8,144 bases of DNA from Sulfurovum sp. (lineage in GTDB: Bacteria > Campylobacterota > Campylobacteria > Campylobacterales > Sulfurovaceae): contig DQVY01000021.1 in the NCBI GenBank assembly GCA_015661535.1, forward strand, positions 1-8,144, in the 5' to 3' direction. The notes under the pieces were generated by a model. It did not search any database, was not told the DNA's origin, and saw only the letters and a list, made by a program, of their open reading frames with translations. Made by a program: the position numbers and the translations under genes. Shown piece by piece: positions 5,941 through 8,144 of this stretch (position 1 is the first letter of the stretch; the number at the start of each line of letters is the position of its first letter).

Positions 5941-6633
5941 TTATATACTCCTCCATAAACGTGTCACAACCTCTTTAGTTCCCTGAAGCAAGAGAGGATT
6001 TTTCTCTTTATTTAACCACTTAATAATCTCTTTTATCTCAGACTCATGCATCACAGTACACCCCGCAGTCGGCACTTTTTTAATGTGTATAAATATACAC
6101 GACCCTGCACCTTTTTTTGCACCTGGCTCATCAATATGGTTATGATTGACTACTATGCCGTACTTGTAATAGTTCTTCGGGAATTTCATATGCTCTTTAC
6201 TTTTATAGTCTATCTTTACTTTTTTACTCTCTACAATTTTGTTATAAAGTTTAGAGTTAACGTCATCAACACAATGGTCTGTTTCTTTATAGACGCTATA
6301 GGGGTAAGATACATTAAGCGGGGCATATCCAAAGGCCTGTTTCAATGCAAATATCCCTGCCGGTGTTTTACCGTCACCCTCTTTTTTGATGATCTTTGCA
6401 TTTTTGGGTGTCGTGTGTAACCCTATGCCCCATCCCAGTCCGTTTCGTCCCAACTTTATATCTATAGCTTTTCCTACTTTATGCCATTTACTGCCTTTTT
6501 TTTCATAACGTTGAAGTGTACCATTGGGGCTTGACCAGTTTTTAGTGCTTACAACAATGAGTTGTTCCGTCTCAGGTATTTGGGCTTGCAGTGAGATACA
6601 TAGTAAAAACAGACTAAGTAATATTCTTTTCAT
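5941..6633 (-). CDS. Secreted YkuD-domain L,D-transpeptidase family protein
   Basis: The 230-residue protein has a clear signal peptide (MKRILLSLFLLCISLQAQ, likely cut near residue 18), so it acts in the periplasm. The cysteine in the hydrophobic core lacks a lipobox small residue before it, so it is probably not a lipoprotein. The mature part shows KKEGDGKTPAGIFALKQAFGY (83-103), a signature of the YkuD-like (COG3786) branch, and the active-site segment H183 to C192 in IFIHIKKVPTAGC, with C192 as the catalytic cysteine. Family members form or edit peptidoglycan 3-3 cross-links or attach proteins to the wall; some in this branch have other, untested roles. The ribosome site AAGGA (6648-6644) is 10 bases from the start. 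It is divergent from the NhaC-family gene with only 37 bases between the start codons, and no clear promoter is visible for it. Confidence 0.92.
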   Translation of the reverse strand: MKRILLSLFLLCISLQAQIPETEQLIVVSTKNWSSPNGTLQRYEKKGSKWHKVGKAIDIKLGRNGLGWGIGLHTTPKNAKIIKKEGDGKTPAGIFALKQAFGYAPLNVSYPYSVYKETDHCVDDVNSKLYNKIVESKKVKIDYKSKEHMKFPKNYYKYGIVVNHNHIDEPGAKKGAGSCIFIHIKKVPTAGCTVMHESEIKEIIKWLNKEKNPLLLQGTKEVVTRLWRSI

Positions 6634-6635
6634 TG

Positions 6636-6644
6636 TGTTATAAT
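6636..6644 (+). promoter_or_regulatory. Candidate extended -10 promoter for the NhaC-family gene
   Basis: The plus strand reads TGTTATAAT, an exact TGnTATAAT element. Transcription would begin near 6651, about 20 bases before the ATG at 6671. Its last base (6644) also belongs to the ribosome-binding site (6644-6648) of the divergent L,D-transpeptidase gene. Confidence 0.5.
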
Positions 6645-6670
6645 CCTTCTATCAAATCATTAGGTTTCAC

Positions 6671-8050
6671 ATGGAATACGGAATACTCTCAGTCGCTATC
6701 CCCATACTCACGATCGTTCTTGCCATTATAACAAAAGATGTTATAGTCTCTTTAATGGGTGGTATCTTTGCAGGTTTTTTGGTATTGAACGGCTACAACC
6801 CTGTAGATGCGTTTATCGCTCTTTTTGATGGTGTAATCACCCTCTTTTCTGAAGGTTGGATCGTCAAAACCCTTCTTTTTATTATCTTGGTCGGTGCTAT
6901 TATCCGCTTGCTGACACTTTCAGGTGCCGTAGAGAGTTTTGTGGTCTATTTAAGCAAGAAGAGTAAAAAGATAGACTCTCCTGTCGGAGCCATGATGCTT
7001 GCTTATATTATCGGTGTTGTCATTTTCATTGAGTCGTCCATTACAGCACTTGTTGCAGGGACTATTGCCAAACCTCTTTGTGATAAAAATGGTGTAAGTC
7101 GTGAAAAACTGGCCTACATTTGTGACTCTACTTCAGCACCTATATGTTCACTTATACCGCTCAATGCCTGGGGTGCGTTACTTTTAGGTCTCATTGTCAC
7201 AGCCGTAGACAGCCAGGTCATTCAAGGCAATGCGGTCTCTTTACTTCTTGCTTCCCTCCCTTATAATTTCTACGCAATCGTTACTCTGCTCATTGTTTTA
7301 GCTGTTATATTTTTAAATATCAATATTGGACCCATGAAACATACCAGCCCGATACCCTACATCAGATTACATAACGAAAGCCACATAAAAGCCACTCCCT
7401 ACAAAATGGTCTTACCGGTTTTAGTGATGGTACTTATGGTACCTTTAGGTTTATATTTGACCGGAAAAGGTGATATATTTAAAGGCTCAGGTTCTACTTC
7501 TGTCTACTATGCTGTAATCGTTACCTTACTCTTTATGTACCTCTATTTTGTACCTGCTAAAGTACTGACACATAAAAAATATTTTCAAGGTCTCTATGAA
7601 GGTATTGGAGAGATGATACCCGTAGGGATGATCATGATCTTTGCCCTGCTTATAGGTAAGGTCATAGGTGATCTAGGTACTGCACAATACCTTGCACATC
7701 TGCTTAACGGGAACATTTCTCCTCTGCTGATACCGCTGCTTATCTTTCTTGTTGCAGGCATCACCGCATTTTCTACAGGCACAAGCTGGGGAACATTTTC
7801 TATTATGATGCCCATAGCTTTAGCCCTGGGTGCAAGTATGGATCTGCACATTCCCCTGGTCATCGCCGCTGTAATCTCTGGCGGGATCTTCGGAGACCAT
7901 GCATCGCCTATAAGTGACACCACCATCATAAGCTCCATGGCAGCAGAGTGTGACCACATAAGCCATGTTCGCACACAGCTGCCTTATGCCTTGATTGGCG
8001 GGATGTTGGCTTCTCTAGGTTTTTTGATCGCAGGATGGCTGACACTATGA
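6671..8050 (+). CDS. NhaC-family Na+/H+ antiporter
   Basis: The 459-residue polytopic inner-membrane protein has about 11 or 12 predicted hydrophobic helices. Family signatures include VIFIESSITALVAG (117-130), ICDSTSAPICSLIPLNAWG (150-168), TAFSTGTSWGTFSIMMPIA (365-383), and the C-terminal GDHASPISDTTIISS (408-422) followed by CDHISHVRTQLPYAL (427-441). The last two are characteristic of the NhaC branch of the ion-transporter superfamily. Such proteins exchange external protons for internal sodium or, in some members, exchange organic acids or amines, so the exact substrate is not settled. A sodium role would suit a marine organism. The start has TAGG at 6661-6664, 6 bases upstream. The stop overlaps the start of the next gene by 4 bases (ATGA at 8047-8050), indicating translational coupling. 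Confidence 0.92.
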   Translation: MEYGILSVAIPILTIVLAIITKDVIVSLMGGIFAGFLVLNGYNPVDAFIALFDGVITLFSEGWIVKTLLFIILVGAIIRLLTLSGAVESFVVYLSKKSKKIDSPVGAMMLAYIIGVVIFIESSITALVAGTIAKPLCDKNGVSREKLAYICDSTSAPICSLIPLNAWGALLLGLIVTAVDSQVIQGNAVSLLLASLPYNFYAIVTLLIVLAVIFLNINIGPMKHTSPIPYIRLHNESHIKATPYKMVLPVLVMVLMVPLGLYLTGKGDIFKGSGSTSVYYAVIVTLLFMYLYFVPAKVLTHKKYFQGLYEGIGEMIPVGMIMIFALLIGKVIGDLGTAQYLAHLLNGNISPLLIPLLIFLVAGITAFSTGTSWGTFSIMMPIALALGASMDLHIPLVIAAVISGGIFGDHASPISDTTIISSMAAECDHISHVRTQLPYALIGGMLASLGFLIAGWLTL

Positions 8051-8144
8051 GCAGAAAGATCCTTTATATAGCACGTCATGCAAAATCATCTTGGGATGAC
8101 ATGTCACTCTCAGACTTTGAACGTCCACTCAATGCACGAGGAAA
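8047..8144 (+). CDS. SixA-like histidine phosphatase, partial (N-terminus only)
   Basis: The frame opens with ATG at 8047 and runs off the right edge after 32 codons. The visible peptide contains ILYIARHAKSSW and FERPLNARG. This is the N-terminus of the phosphohistidine phosphatase SixA family within the histidine phosphatase superfamily: RHA supplies the catalytic histidine (H11), and the DFERPLN.RG segment is typical of this branch. SixA of E. coli removes phosphate from histidine-phosphorylated PTS or phosphorelay proteins; the target here is unknown. AGGA at 8032-8035 lies 11 bases upstream of this start. An in-frame ATG at 8035 is possible but has no ribosome site. The 4-base overlap with the antiporter gene suggests one operon. 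Confidence 0.88.
   Translation, partial: MSRKILYIARHAKSSWDDMSLSDFERPLNARG

Noticed and set aside
7594..7974. Minus-strand 126-codon open frame inside the antiporter gene
   Set aside because: It is opposite strongly conserved NhaC motifs and has no supporting signals.
1..8144. CRISPR array, insertion sequence, prophage, tRNA or rRNA
   Set aside because: No spaced direct repeats, transposase or integrase motifs, or tRNA-like cloverleaf were seen anywhere in the window.

Overview
The window looks like a chromosomal segment of a Campylobacterota (epsilonproteobacterial) genome, most likely a marine or vent type such as Sulfurovum or a relative. This is inferred from the moderately AT-rich composition, the TATAAT and TGnTATAAT promoter elements, the Shine-Dalgarno style, and hemL lying next to a small AtpZ-like gene and a small membrane protein. 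There is no sign of phage, insertion sequence, CRISPR, tRNA or rRNA. It is mostly ordinary housekeeping sequence, with interesting detail in the intergenic gaps.

Left part (1-1905, minus strand): hemL (glutamate-1-semialdehyde aminomutase, tetrapyrrole synthesis) is followed by a two-helix AtpZ/AtpI-family protein and then, with an 8-base overlap, the start of another small membrane protein that runs off the left edge. Between hemL and the AtpZ-like gene sits a head-to-head pair of 26-base REP-like palindromes, one carrying a GTAG head. The pair would fold into one long hairpin in the mRNA.

Middle (1906-4390, plus strand): a divergent promoter region separates hemL from a TonB-family energy transducer, which is followed after 9 bases by a large, membrane-anchored alpha/beta-hydrolase. 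The two -10 boxes of the divergent promoters form the arms of an inverted repeat that resembles a Fur box. The TonB gene lacks a standard start codon at the place its ribosome-binding site indicates.

Right part (4391-8144): gdhA (NADP-type glutamate dehydrogenase) converges on the hydrolase gene across a 31-base gap containing a perfect 11-bp inverted repeat. Upstream of gdhA are two adjacent inverted repeats, a possible operator. Next is a secreted YkuD-type L,D-transpeptidase-family protein (minus). Divergent from it, with only 37 bases between the start codons, is an NhaC-family Na+/H+ antiporter (plus), whose stop overlaps the start of a SixA-like histidine phosphatase that is cut by the right edge.

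The genes do not form one pathway. The themes are tetrapyrrole synthesis, envelope energetics (TonB, NhaC, AtpZ-like), cell-wall or envelope enzymes (L,D-transpeptidase, hydrolase) and ammonium assimilation (GdhA). No clearly new multi-gene system is evident. The best candidates for a second look are the REP doublet, the odd TonB start, the divergent Fur-like site and the tonB-hydrolase pair.
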